Part shown: positions 34,826 to 45,050 of the stretch, in pieces
Position numbering within the stretch: the first letter of the stretch is position 1
How the letters are laid out: each line of letters begins with the position of its first letter
DNA from: Amblyornis subalaris
Taxonomy: Eukaryota > Chordata > Aves > Passeriformes > Ptilonorhynchidae
Direction: 5' to 3'
DNA length: 64,000 nt
Assembly (NCBI GenBank): GCA_018881555.1
Contig: JACAXG010000238.1
Coordinates: forward strand, 664,340-728,339
Notes under the pieces: model-generated
Database searches by the model: none
What the model was told of the DNA's origin: nothing
What the model saw: only the letters and a program-made list of their open reading frames with translations
Position numbers and translations under genes: made by a program

Positions 34826-35587
34826 CAGTAAAGCTCAGAGTGACTGGAGATGACCAGTGTGCAGATGAGGCTTTAGCCCAACCACACCATTTTCCTTCAG
34901 CTGCAATGCTGAGATATTCTTTATTGCAAAAAAAAAAAAAGAAAAAAAGGGATAAATTGGCTGCAGACCTAGAAGGCCTGCAGTGGGTTACCAAACTACA
35001 TACCTGAACAGGTCAAAACCATTCTTGACTTGGTGTTTTGGTGCCACAGGTGGATACCATCCCATATGCATCCTATGGTGCCTCCTCCCGGGTCTCACCA
35101 GCTTTAATGACACAGGCTAATTTAATCCAATAATACTTCAGCTGTCACCCACCAACATGCAGCCATCAGCTGATGAACTCGAAATATTCCCCTCTTTGAG
35201 CATTCTGTGACATTCACCTGGGAGCTTTGCCTTTCTCAGCGCCAGTCGAGAGACTGTGACCCCCTCCCTGGGTGACCACAGTGCAGATTCCAGACAGGGT
35301 TAGCCCAAACCAGCCCAACGTAAAACACTTGCTCACCAATGCCAGGCTGGCCAGCACCTGGAAAACAGCCCTGAAAACTTATTTTTTACTGCTTGTGGTC
35401 TGAATATGCATTTTGCACTGCTAAAGGCCACACAGCACGCTGCACTCTCATGGGCAACTCTGTTTATAATGCATAGGCCTTCCTGGCAGCAGAACTGGTC
35501 TCTTATTATATAAAGGTAATTTATTAATATGACATTATTTAATGGTTTAAGCAGCTTTGCCAAAATTCATCGTCAGCTCTGTATGAT
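34826..35587. other. Intergenic, nothing recognised
   Basis: Holds an A-rich run at 34,928-34,948. No exon or repeat family recognised. Confidence 0.6.
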
Positions 35588-35763
35588 GGAACAGTTTGCC
35601 CAGAGAAGCTGTGGCTGCCCCATCCATGAAAGTGTCCAAGGCCAGGCTGGATGGGGCTCTGAGCAGCCTGGGATAGTGGAAGGTGTCCTTGCCCATGGCA
35701 GGGGCTGGAATGGGATGAGCTTTAAGGCCCCTTCCAAACCAAACCATTTCTAGTTCCACGATG
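35588..35763 (+). mobile_element. CR1 LINE 3' end fragment
   Basis: Clear CR1 end: 'gcccagagaagctgtggctg', 'gtgtccaaggccaggctgga', 'gggatagtggaaggtgtcct' and the tail 'ccaaaccaaaccatttctag'. Confidence 0.95.
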
Positions 35764-36039
35764 CAAAGTCCTTGACACACAAAAAGGTGAGTGGATGTCC
35801 TCGGGGTTGAGGTCTTCCAGGTTGGAGGCAGGAATGGTGCAGCAAAACCTCTGGCTGGTCAGCTAGAATGGTTATTGAGTTCCCCTCTGGGGCTTGAATC
35901 TGTGGATGTCAGACACACTTGGACAACTTCAAAATCTTCTCCAAAACCAGCATGGTATCTTCATTCATTTCACTTCCAACAAGTCCCATGGCTGTAGACG
36001 TGATGATCTTTTTTTTTTTTTTTCCTTTTTAATTTAATT
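35764..36039. other. Intergenic, nothing recognised
   Basis: Contains a poly-T run at 36,009-36,023. Nothing else recognised. Confidence 0.6.
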
Positions 36040-36430
36040 TCACTGATCTTGATGAAATCATTACGGAGGAAATTACTCCAGGAACAAGGTAAAAACGTCG
36101 GAGCCCGTCCCCAGATTTTCTTTTTGAGCAGAAAAGAAACGTAGAAACCTAAACCAGTGTTCTGGAGAGCCAAACCCCTGCCGAGCTTGGGCGAATCCCC
36201 TCCAATCCGTGGTGCTGCTCGTGCTGCACCACAGCCTCAGAGAGCGGACAGTCACGCTCCAAGTTTCCCTCTGTAATTACGTTTAAATCCTCGTTGCTTC
36301 CATGCACGCTTCAGCGTTATTTATATCGGTTTAACGATCCATTAAACAAATACTGTACTTTGGGAAGTGCTACTTTGCTTATGAACAATTACAGTTTCTC
36401 CAGCGTTCAGCGATGTTAACCACAAGATAG
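36040..36430. promoter_or_regulatory. Possible conserved non-coding element
   Basis: Contains TAATTA at 36,274-36,279 within 'ctgtaattacgtttaaatcc', and AT-rich 'gttatttatatcggtttaac' further on. Repeat-free with several CpG dinucleotides, which are otherwise depleted outside islands. Confidence 0.35.
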
Positions 36431-36572
36431 AGGAGAATGGTGCAGAGCTGCCTCGGAGCAGGGCCCTGGGGCTTCTGGGCGTGTGGGGAACAGTTTTTAG
36501 CATTATTAACACAACCCTCCCTTGGGTTTGTTTGTATTTCAAAAACTAGTTTGAGGGCACTCAGAAAGATTT

Positions 36573-36728
36573 TTTTGCTTTGGTTGGTTTTTCGGTTTTT
36601 TGTTTGTTTGACTGGTGGTGGGTTTGTGGGGGGGGGGGGTTTTGTGGTTTTTTGCTTGTTTTTTTTGTTGGGTTTTGTTTTGTTTTTTAAAAAAAAAAAA
36701 ACAAAAAAAACCAAAACCAAAAACCTTT
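36573..36728. repeat. T/G-rich then A-rich low-complexity tract
   Basis: A T/G-rich half (with a run of about ten or more G near 36,629) passes directly into an A-rich half with 'aaaccaaaaccaaaaacc'. The halves are roughly complementary, so the tract could fold back on itself. Confidence 0.85.
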
Positions 36729-37679
36729 CTACAGTAACCCAAATTAATTGTAACCTGATGGCACCCAAGAGGAGATTCCTAACTGGCAGGATTTACTCCA
36801 CTAGAGCCCAATCCTACAAATACTTGCAGAGTTTTGGTGCAGTGGACACGCTCCAGGCAGTGAAGCACATCCCATGAGATGACCTCACCCTCCTCACCAC
36901 AGACCCTTTGTGTCCAGCTGGCCACACTGAGCGTGTCCCATGGTGACCACGGGTTTGGCCAAGAAGGGAAGACGTGGCCCTGGCGCCTGTGGTGAGCAGC
37001 TGTCCTCAGCCCTGGGATGACCATGGGGTGGGAAGGAGCCCACAAATGCCCTCCCAGATAGCTGGGACTGTACCAGGACCTCAGGAATGGGGACACTAGG
37101 TTTAACTGAAGAGGGGCTTTGAGGGCAAGAAGCAAAATGAGGGAAATCCAAGTGCAAGGGAAGGGATGGGATGTGGGTTACTACCTCAGTCTCACAGCGG
37201 GGATTTCAGCTAGATCAGCAGTGAGATGTAACAGGCACAGTGGTGCCTTGCAAGCCCGTCATTTCTGCCCACAATTAATTTAGTTAAATAAATTTAAGTG
37301 GTTGTCCATTGGGCAGCTGAGCTTATTTTATCCTCCCAGTTTGCTGTGCTCAGCACAAGGGATGAGGGGAGTGGAAAGGAACCAAAGGTTTTGGTGGGCA
37401 GAGACCATCCCGTGCACAAAGGGGTGCATGGGGAGGATTTTGGGACCTCAGGGGGCTCACAGGGATCTCCCCCCATCCTGGCAGCTTTCAGGGCTCTGGG
37501 ATCCCACGAGCACTGGCAGCAGCTCAGGTCTGCAGGAGCAGGGGCACAGTTTTGTGTTCCAGCTAATTAGGGTGGCTGGATCCGCCTGAAAGGCGTGCCG
37601 GCTCTTTCATGTGCCCAGTCACCCTTTACTCCTTTCCAAAGTGCTCTCCTGTGTCTTAAGGCCTGTCTTATTGTGCTCG
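36729..37679. other. Intergenic, nothing recognised
   Basis: GC-richer from about 36,840 to 37,560. No exon or repeat family recognised. Confidence 0.6.
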
Positions 37680-38275
37680 GCCTGGCAGAGTGGAAAATTT
37701 AATTTTAAACTAATTAGTTTCTAAGTTGCTGAATATCCTCAAATTACCGGGCGTCGCCTTTCCCAAAGGGGAAGAGCAACGTAACTCACCTGTATCCAAC
37801 ATTTGACACTGCTGGAGTCAAGAGCATGGAAACAAAGGATCCCCAATTGCTTATTGTCTTGGCTCAAAGGTCAAGAGTCGTTTCTGACAAAGCTCTAATT
37901 AATAGTTTATTACCCGCAACTGACCATGGTCTCTTTTGTTAGCATTTAATATTATTAGCTAAAGGTTTGCTTTGAATGCAGAATGAGATTGTCTTTGAAA
38001 TCAACTTGTTCAGCTTTCCTCGCTCTTCAAACGAGGCTGCCCTCCCGCTCGTCACTGCCTGCTCCCGACTGGTCTTCACCCGACACCAAATCAATGACGC
38101 GCTGTTGTTCTGATTACTTGGTCACGGAAAGGTCACATGGATATAAATACCATTTTCCAACTATTCTCATCAATGGCCCAGTAATCACGCAAAGACCGGC
38201 CAGCTCTTCAAAGCCGACAACAGCAGCAATTACCTTCCAAGTTTATTTTTTCAAGTTCATACAACGTCTGTGTTA
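37680..38275. promoter_or_regulatory. Candidate conserved non-coding element
   Basis: Long repeat-free block with TAATTA at 37,711-37,716 and 37,896-37,901, a nuclear-receptor-type AAAGGTCA at 37,866-37,873, and ATTA-rich stretches near 37,945-37,965. It ends at a CR1 insertion. One of the stronger enhancer-like candidates here; function inferred. Confidence 0.45.
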
Positions 38276-38286
38276 CTCTGCCAGCC

Positions 38287-38495
38287 CAGAATCACAGAAT
38301 CGTTTAGGCTGGAAAAGTCCTCCAAGATCATGGAGCCCAACCTTCCCCTGGCACCGCCAGACCCACCCCTAGCCCATGTCCCCAGATGTCACATCCACAC
38401 AGCTTTTAAATCCCTCCAGGGATGGGGACTCCACCACTGCCCTGGGCAACTGTGCCAGGGCTGAACAACTCTTTCTGGGAAGAAAATTTCCTAAC
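38287..38495 (-). mobile_element. CR1 LINE 3' end, about 210 bp
   Basis: Inverted tail 'agaatcacagaatcgtttag', then 'gctggaaaagtcctccaaga', 'gatggggactccaccactgc' and 'gggaagaaaatttcctaaca'. Confidence 0.95.
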
Positions 38496-41040
38496 AGTTT
38501 TCAATAAATGCAATCATTTTCAAACAGTTATATTGGGTTTTGCTCCTTCCTGTTTGGGTTTCCTTCCTTTGGTCCTGTGAAAGGCATCAAGAGGAGAGCC
38601 CAAGCACTAGGATGTGGACTTGAAATTTACCTTTGGGATGACAACAAGCTTCCACTCCCTGGTTGGTTTTGGAAGGGGCTTTGGGTTGAAGTAGCCCCAA
38701 GCTTTTATGGCACCAAAGCATCCTCTCTCCTGGCTGGTTACCTGAGCTGATGGTACTGGTGGGGACATCCTAATGGGGCTTGGGGAGCTGCGAGAGGGGC
38801 TTTGCACCGAGCAGTGCATCACCCAGTGGGTGTTTTTTGCCTTCCCTGTGTCTCTGCAGACTCATTTAAGAGTTTGAGGCAAAGTTAGAGTCATTTAAGG
38901 GTTAGAGATGAGTATTGTATGCAACAGGTCGGTGGGGATGCTGATGATTCTCATTCGTGACCTTTTGTGCCAGGAAAAGATTTGAGTCCTCCTGTGCTAG
39001 GAAAGGCTCCAACCTTCCTCCAGCCAGAGGCTGCCTTGATGCCATTTCTGCACGTGGGAATTGCACAGGGTAAGGGGAGAGAGAAATTATTCCATGTAAA
39101 TAAATAAATAATATCATTCTGTGCTCTGTCACCCTTTTTCATGTAACTTTTTCTCTGCACTTGAAACGTTCTCTATTTGCTTAGTGATGAATATATCACA
39201 AGGTCCCAGTGACAACACCGATCCCCACTGAAGATTTTTCCATTCCATTGCAATTAAAAGAGACAACATGACAGGGGATGTAATAGCAAAAGTTTAAGTA
39301 TTAATTTGGGAGTAAAACTCTCTTTTTTTTTTTCAGATGGAGCACTTAAAAGTATATTTTTTCCCAACAGAATCAAATTCAAAATAGATAATATTTAAAA
39401 TACAAAATGTTATTTTGCTTTAAGAGTGTTCCCTTGATACATTCTGTAAAGCTTTTCTTAAATCCCTCTCCCATGGCCAAACGATTCGTCGGAACAGATG
39501 TTAAAAGTCACGGAATCAGGATTATTCCTCAACAAGAGTTTCAGTCAAGAAAGTTACCCCAGGTTTCCTTCAAAGCAGTGTGCCATGGGTGGCCAGGACC
39601 CTGTGGAACATGGGAAGACCCACATCCTTGCCTGTTCCAGCAAACTCTGGAGACATGCTGGTGGCACGGCCAGAAAAAAGCCGTTTGTGCTCTGCAGGAA
39701 GGTGCTTGCTCCAAGTTGTGGTCGCTGGTCTCACCCCTCGCCCCGAGATGTGCTTTGGTACCAACCCCTCTCCTGCTTTTACATTCTTCTGTCCATGTAA
39801 AACAGCTCCCCAGTTTTGCTTTGGGTGGAGGTCTCATGCTCAAACACCCCATGGCAAGTGCCCAAATTCCCCGCTAGGTCCATCCATGTCCCGTTCTGCT
39901 CCTCCCGACACCGACAGCCACCACCAGGACCGATGCCCACGGCTGAAGGGACTGTGTCCGGACCCAGCACAGCTATCAGCGGCCACCAGGGGCTCCCAGC
40001 CTGGAGCTGTGCCATCACAGCCCTCTCCGCACGGATTTTGGAGGTGCTGATGTCTGGCAGAAGCCTCCTCCAACCACACCAGGCGCTTCATGCTGCTCGT
40101 TGCATCCTGGCATCCCCAAAAGTGGTACCTGAACAGTGTACGGCCTTTTCCTCTCCAGGAGGGCACAGTGATGATGGGAGCGAGCTCTCCCAGGGACAGG
40201 GGACCTCGGCTGTCGCCATGGGAAGGCCACATCACCAAAGCACACTCCGTGTTTTGGGGACCCCTGGATGCACGCTAGGCATGGGGCAGACAGCAGGGCC
40301 AGCAACCGCTCACCCAGCCCAGGCTCTCCCATTCCCCGTTCTCTGCTGCCATCAGGTGGATATATCATTTTATTCAGCTAAAAGCTGCAAAATCCCGCTG
40401 TATTTTCCCAGGGTTTAACCATCTTGGCCAGGGGCAGTTGTTTGCTTGGCCTTTGGTCACACACGCAAAGTCGCAGGAGCCTGAAGACACGGAAAGATCC
40501 CTGATATTTTCCTCTCTGCCAGGAACAGGCTGATGTTGGACAGCACAGAGAGCTGCCAGGACTCAAGAGTTAGTTGTTAGGTCTTGTTCTGGTCTCTAAG
40601 TCAGTGCTGTGGATCCAATCCCACCTGGGACAGCAGCTTTATTTATTGCTCCTCTTGCCCAGCATCTCCCTGGCAAATCCCACCCCAGGAGAGGGAAGAT
40701 TTTAAGCAGCGCCAGGATTCAGCACTAGCACTCACCCTGGCATAACACCAGCCCCAGGAGGCTTCCTGCACACATTTTTTTCAGGACCTGGCAATCTCCA
40801 GCACAGAAGCCAAAGACAACACAGGGCTGGGTTCATGCTGAGCAGGGAACCACAGTGGTTGGGAGATCTGGTGCTAAATGCACTGGAAGCGAACATGCTG
40901 GCAGAGAAAGAAAAGAAATGCGCATCTTAATTTCCCACTAAGTAGCAAAAAGCTGCCCCAGACAAGAACTGGTCCTATCTAACATCACAAATGCATCTTC
41001 TTCACAGCATGCCACATGAGTTAGAATCACGACTTGGAAA
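38496..41040. other. Intergenic, nothing recognised
   Basis: About 2.5 kb. The part from 39,560 to 40,340 is GC-rich with several overlapping frames on both strands (the longest 200 codons at 39,816-40,418), none with recognisable domains. A short (TAAA)n is at about 39,099-39,112, and a T run near 39,324. Confidence 0.55.
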
Positions 41041-41112
41041 TCCAGAATGGTTTGGGTTCGAAGGGACCTTAATGCTCATCTCTTTTGACCCCCTGCCCTG
41101 GGCAGAGACACC
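41041..41112 (-). mobile_element. CR1 LINE 3' end stub
   Basis: Only the last 70 bp or so of a CR1 in reverse orientation: 'agaatggtttgggttcgaag', 'ggaccttaatgctcatctc' and 'ccctgccctgggcagagac'. It is directly abutted by the longer plus-strand copy. Confidence 0.92.
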
Positions 41113-41117
41113 CGGAG

Positions 41118-41621
41118 TCCGGTGTCCAGCCTTGGGCTCCAACAGCAGAAGGAGGTGGAGCTGCTGGACCAAGTCCAGAGGAGGCCATGGAGATGCTCTC
41201 AGGGCTGAGCATCTCTACTATGGACACAGGCTGGCAGAGCTGGGGGTGTTCACCTGGAGAAGAGAAGGCTCTGGAGAGATCTTGTTGTGGCTTTTCACTA
41301 CTCAAAGGGGCTTGGAAGAATCACAGACACCGATTTTTTAGCAAGGCCTGTTGTGACAGGACAAGGGGTGATGGATTTAAACTGAAGGAGTGTCAGATTA
41401 GATATTAGGAAGAGTTTTTAACGCTGAGACGAGAGTGGTGAGGCCCTGGCACAGGTTTCCCAGAGAAGCTGTGGCTGCCCCATCCCTGGAAGTGTCCAAG
41501 GCTGGGTTGGACAGGGCTTGGAGCAACCTGAGATAGTGGAAGGTGTCCCTGCCCATGGCAGGGATGGAATGGGATGAGTTGTAAGGCTCCTTCCAACTCA
41601 AACCGCTCTATGATTCTATGA
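41118..41621 (+). mobile_element. CR1 LINE 3' end, about 500 bp
   Basis: The longest CR1 piece in the window. Blocks in order: 'ggtgtccagccttgggctcc', 'aagtccagaggaggccatgg', 'cacctggagaagagaaggct', 'gacaggacaaggggtgatgg', 'ggcacaggtttcccagagaa', 'gagatagtggaaggtgtccc' and the tail 'ctctatgattctatg'. No part of the reverse transcriptase frame is present. Confidence 0.96.
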
Positions 41622-41884
41622 AAACAAAACAACACTGGTGCAGGAGCCAGATCCACTTCTTGAAGCACCAGCAGCGCCTCTGCTGAGCCAGAAGCAGAGC
41701 GTGGCAAAGGCAACGGGGGAGAGAAAGGAACAGCCACAAAAACCAGCTCCTGTTTTCCAGGCGCACAAAGGGCTCGTGGCCTCAAGGTCCTCTGCCAGCT
41801 CCTGCTTTTCCTCTGCCCCTGGAGTAAACAGGATGCTCAGGTGTCGACAAAAGACTACCAGCAGAACGCAAGGTTAAAAAAGCA
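41622..41884. other. Intergenic, nothing recognised
   Basis: Short spacer between the CR1 pair and the regulatory-like block. Confidence 0.6.
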
Positions 41885-42330
41885 ATAATTCAGCCAACTA
41901 ACTGCCATCGCTGTTCCTCCCTATCTCTGCGTTCTTGATAAACAAATTCATAACAAGATTTTACTGCTCTGTTCCCCGGAGCAGTCTATTAGTCTGTCGT
42001 TCAACACGCACTACCAGCCGAAGCCGAGCTCCCACAACACAATATCCCCCAAGACGATCTCCTTTGCATGCGCTATGATGTAATTATGCTAATTATCCAG
42101 CCGGCTTTAATATCCTCATATTTTCCAGGAGGTTTATGATCAAACCTGTTCCTTTAATTTACTCTCGCCGCCGCCGCCGCCGGAGCCGGGGTGTTTCGAT
42201 GCGCTCTGCCACACGTACGTCTCGCTGCGGCTTCTCGAGGCCACGGGGAGCTGGCACGCAGAACTTCGTCCCACCTGACAGGAATTCTAAAAATTGTTTC
42301 TCCTAACTAGCATTTAGCCAACGTCTGACG
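41885..42330. promoter_or_regulatory. Candidate developmental enhancer with CpG-rich core
   Basis: Combines an octamer-like CTTTGCAT (42,062-42,069), two TAATTA cores (42,081-42,086 and 42,090-42,095), several ATTAT words, and a (CCG)n run at about 42,168-42,185 followed by CpG-rich sequence. Repeat-free. The tight POU-plus-homeodomain spacing is typical of developmental enhancers; activity is inferred. Confidence 0.5.
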
Positions 42331-42398
42331 GCTTCTCCAATCCGTAGCACCGCACCGATAACGCCCGTTTGCGTTTCGAGGTTTCATCCCATTTGTGG

Positions 42399-42424
42399 TT
42401 TTTTTTTTTTTTTTTTTTTTTTTT
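42399..42424. repeat. Poly-T tract
   Basis: About 26 consecutive T residues. No retrocopied gene could be recognised beside it. Confidence 0.97.
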
Positions 42425-43166
42425 GGCTTGCAGTGTAGTAAATTTCCTGGGAAACCTTCACAGATTTACCCTTCCACTGGAAACGAAGGCCCTGCCTGTC
42501 AGATTAACGGTTATCTGTCCAAAAAAACAACCCAAAACCCTAGAAATTTTGGAGGCTGGATCCTCACAGCTAATGAAAAAAACGATGCATATTATAAAAC
42601 AGATGCAGCAACTCAGAAGCCGGCCTTTCAATGTCTGGAATGAATTGCTTTAAGTAATATATATGAAAAATATTATTTGACATAAAAATCTCATTATTTT
42701 CCTGACTGCCTGAAATACTGCATGGCTCAAGCCCTAACAGAGTGGATCATAGAAAGTCCTCCTTATTCAAGGAGCATTAGCTGACTTAAGAATATTTTCT
42801 TTCATGTTTATATAAAGTTTCAGTGCAAGTGCTCGGTGGGATATGGGTTTTATTAGCTTTTTCATTTCAAGTTTTGCTGTGTGCTTTCTTTTCTTAAAAA
42901 ATAAAATGAAATCTGAATTTTCATGGCTTGGGGCTACCACAAATTTTTCTGCCCATAAAATGTGATTTAAATAGCAAGAACTGTTGGCTGTAATCAGAAT
43001 AAAAAAATGAACATGACCCAGATCCCTTTTCTAGAGGTTTTTTTTGTGTGTGCATCATTTCAATAAACTCCTAGTGTGTGTGGTGGCCATTAGTAGTGTG
43101 TAATTCAAAACTATTTTCACTGTTTCCTGGATCTTTTCCCCTCCATTACCATTTAGCTGAATGACC
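42425..43166. other. Intergenic, nothing recognised
   Basis: AT-rich from 42,640. No exon or repeat family recognised. Confidence 0.6.
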
Positions 43167-43376
43167 TCACAGAATCAGAGAACGGTTTGGGTTGGAAGGC
43201 ACCTTAAAGCCCATCCCCTTCCACCCCCTGCCATGGGCAGGGACACCTTCCACTATCCCAGGTTGCTCCAAGCCCCGTCCAACCCAGCCTTGGACACTTC
43301 CAGGGATGGGGCAGCCACAGCTCCTCTGAGAAACCTGTACCAGTTTCTCACTGTACCTGTACCACCCTCACTGTAA
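43167..43376 (-). mobile_element. CR1 LINE 3' end, about 210 bp
   Basis: Inverted tail 'cacagaatcagagaacggtt', then 'tgggttggaaggcaccttaa', 'gggacaccttccactatccc', 'ttccagggatggggcagcca' and 'cctgtaccaccctcactgta' at the truncated end. Well preserved, so relatively young. Confidence 0.96.
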
Positions 43377-44360
43377 AAAAAAAAACCAATCTTCCTTATA
43401 TGTCACTATGTGATAAAAATTATGTTCTTTTCAATATTTTTACAGATTTATTCATGGGCTGTGCAGGAGGTTTGCTCTGTGTCTCCCTGCTACAACGCAG
43501 CGCAGCTCTGGAGACGTGGAAAGGGTGAGGTGATTTCTGCAGAGCCTGGACCAGCACCCACAGCCCAGTGCACTGGTGGAGGAAGGTCCATCACACCTCT
43601 TTGGTCCTCCTCTCAGATCCAGAGATCCATCTCCAGCAGACTCCCGACAGGCAGGTGGGAACGGGCTAACCGGTGCGCACAGATGCTTTTCACTCGTGCT
43701 GGATCTTGTCCCCACCTAATCCCATCAGTTCCCATATGCTGCTAATTCCAAGGGCAAGGGGGCAGTCCTCCACCCCAAAACGCAGCCATGGAGCTGCTCA
43801 GCCCAACACTGCAGGTGCCCTCAGGGCTCCAAGGAGGGGACTCTGCCTGGGGAAGAGGTGGAAGGCGACAAGATCAATCCCTTTGCTGAGTCAGGCACAG
43901 GCTTAGAGGGAAGACTGAAGGAACCCTCCTTCCCTGAGAGCTGAGCTGTGCCAGCCATGAGGGATCAGGTTTCCTCCACCCTCCCACCACAGCCTAAGAA
44001 AGCAAATGAAGGACACAGATGCCCAAGCCACAACCAGGACAAAACAGATCTTAAAAGAGCCAAAAGGGAAACACAGGCTGCTGGCTCCATCAAGTATCCC
44101 AAAATACTCAGAAGCTGTAAGACAAAGCAGGGAAAACTTCTAGGAGACCTCCTGTCCTTATCTCTGACCTCTGCTACTACAGGGGAAGAGGAGTTTGCAA
44201 GCAAGGAGACCTGTAGGACATCCCAGCTGTGAGATACAGAGTTTTAGAGTAAGGTTGAAACAAGCAGGAAGATCTCTGGCTCAGGAGGTCAGGGATTGTC
44301 TCACACAGATTTCAGGGACCCCAGTCTTTACCAGACTGTGACATGAAGGCTTCAATATGA
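43377..44360. other. Intergenic, nothing recognised
   Basis: A GC-moderate stretch. Frames of 111 and 87 codons overlap on opposite strands at 43,410-43,745; no recognisable domain. Confidence 0.6.
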
Positions 44361-44690
44361 ACCACAGGATCCCAAAATGGGTAAGGATGGAAGGGTGGGT
44401 CACATCTGGTTCCAGCTCCCTGCTCCAGCGGGACCAACCCAGAGCACAGGGCACAGGATTGTGTCCAGACAGGTCTGGAATATTCCCAGTGAGGAGACTC
44501 CACACCCTCTCTGGACAATCTGTTCAGGGCTCAATCACCGCACAGGAAAGTTCTTCCGCATGTCCAGGTGAAACTTCCTCAGCATCAGTTCCTGCCCATT
44601 CCTCTGGTGCCACTGCTGGGCCCCAGACAGCAGAGCCTGGCCCCTGCTCTGAGCCCTCCCTGCAGACAGTGAAGATGTCTCCAAACTGCT
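44361..44690 (-). mobile_element. Old CR1 LINE 3' region, diverged subfamily
   Basis: Diverged blocks: 'ctccctgctccagcgggacc', 'gtgaggagactccacaccct', 'ctctggacaatctgttcagg', 'aaacttcctcagcatcag' and 'cctgcccattcctctggtgc'. These match a different, older CR1 subfamily from most copies here. The 140-codon frame on the plus strand is a by-product. Confidence 0.75.
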
Positions 44691-44760
44691 CCACTGTCCA
44701 GAATCATGGGAGCATCATCATGTCTTCGTCAGAGCTGCACAAAGCAACAACAAAGCTCAG

Positions 44761-45050
44761 GAATCACAGAATGTCCTGAGTTGGAAGGGACCCCAAAGAA
44801 TCATCCAGTCTAACCCCTGGCCCTGCACAGACACCCCAACAATCCCACTCTGTGCCTGGGAGTGTTGTCCAAATGCTCCTGGGGCTCTGGCAGCCTTGGG
44901 GCTGTGACCATTCCCTGGGGAGCCTGTTCAGTGCCCACCACCCTCTGGAGACCGAACCTTTTCCTGATATCCAGCCTGACCCTCCTCTGCCACAGCTCCA
45001 GCTGTTCCCTTGGGTCCTGTCCCTGTCTGCCCCTTTGCTTCCTGAGAGAT
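44761..45050 (-). mobile_element. CR1-like LINE 3' end
   Basis: Starts with 'aatcacagaatgtcctgagt', then 'tggaagggaccccaaagaat', 'catccagtctaacccctggc' and, further on, 'tttcctgatatccagcctga'. It lies about 70 bp right of the older copy in the same orientation. Confidence 0.9.

Noticed and set aside
39816..40418. Plus-strand open frame of 200 codons
   Set aside because: GC-rich stretch with equally long frames in other phases and on the opposite strand, and no familiar protein pattern or splice sites.
42399..42424. Poly-T as the end of a minus-strand retrocopy
   Set aside because: The sequence to the right does not resemble any exon or mRNA I recognise.
44357..44779. Plus-strand open frame of 140 codons
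   Set aside because: It is antisense to an old CR1 copy and explained by it.
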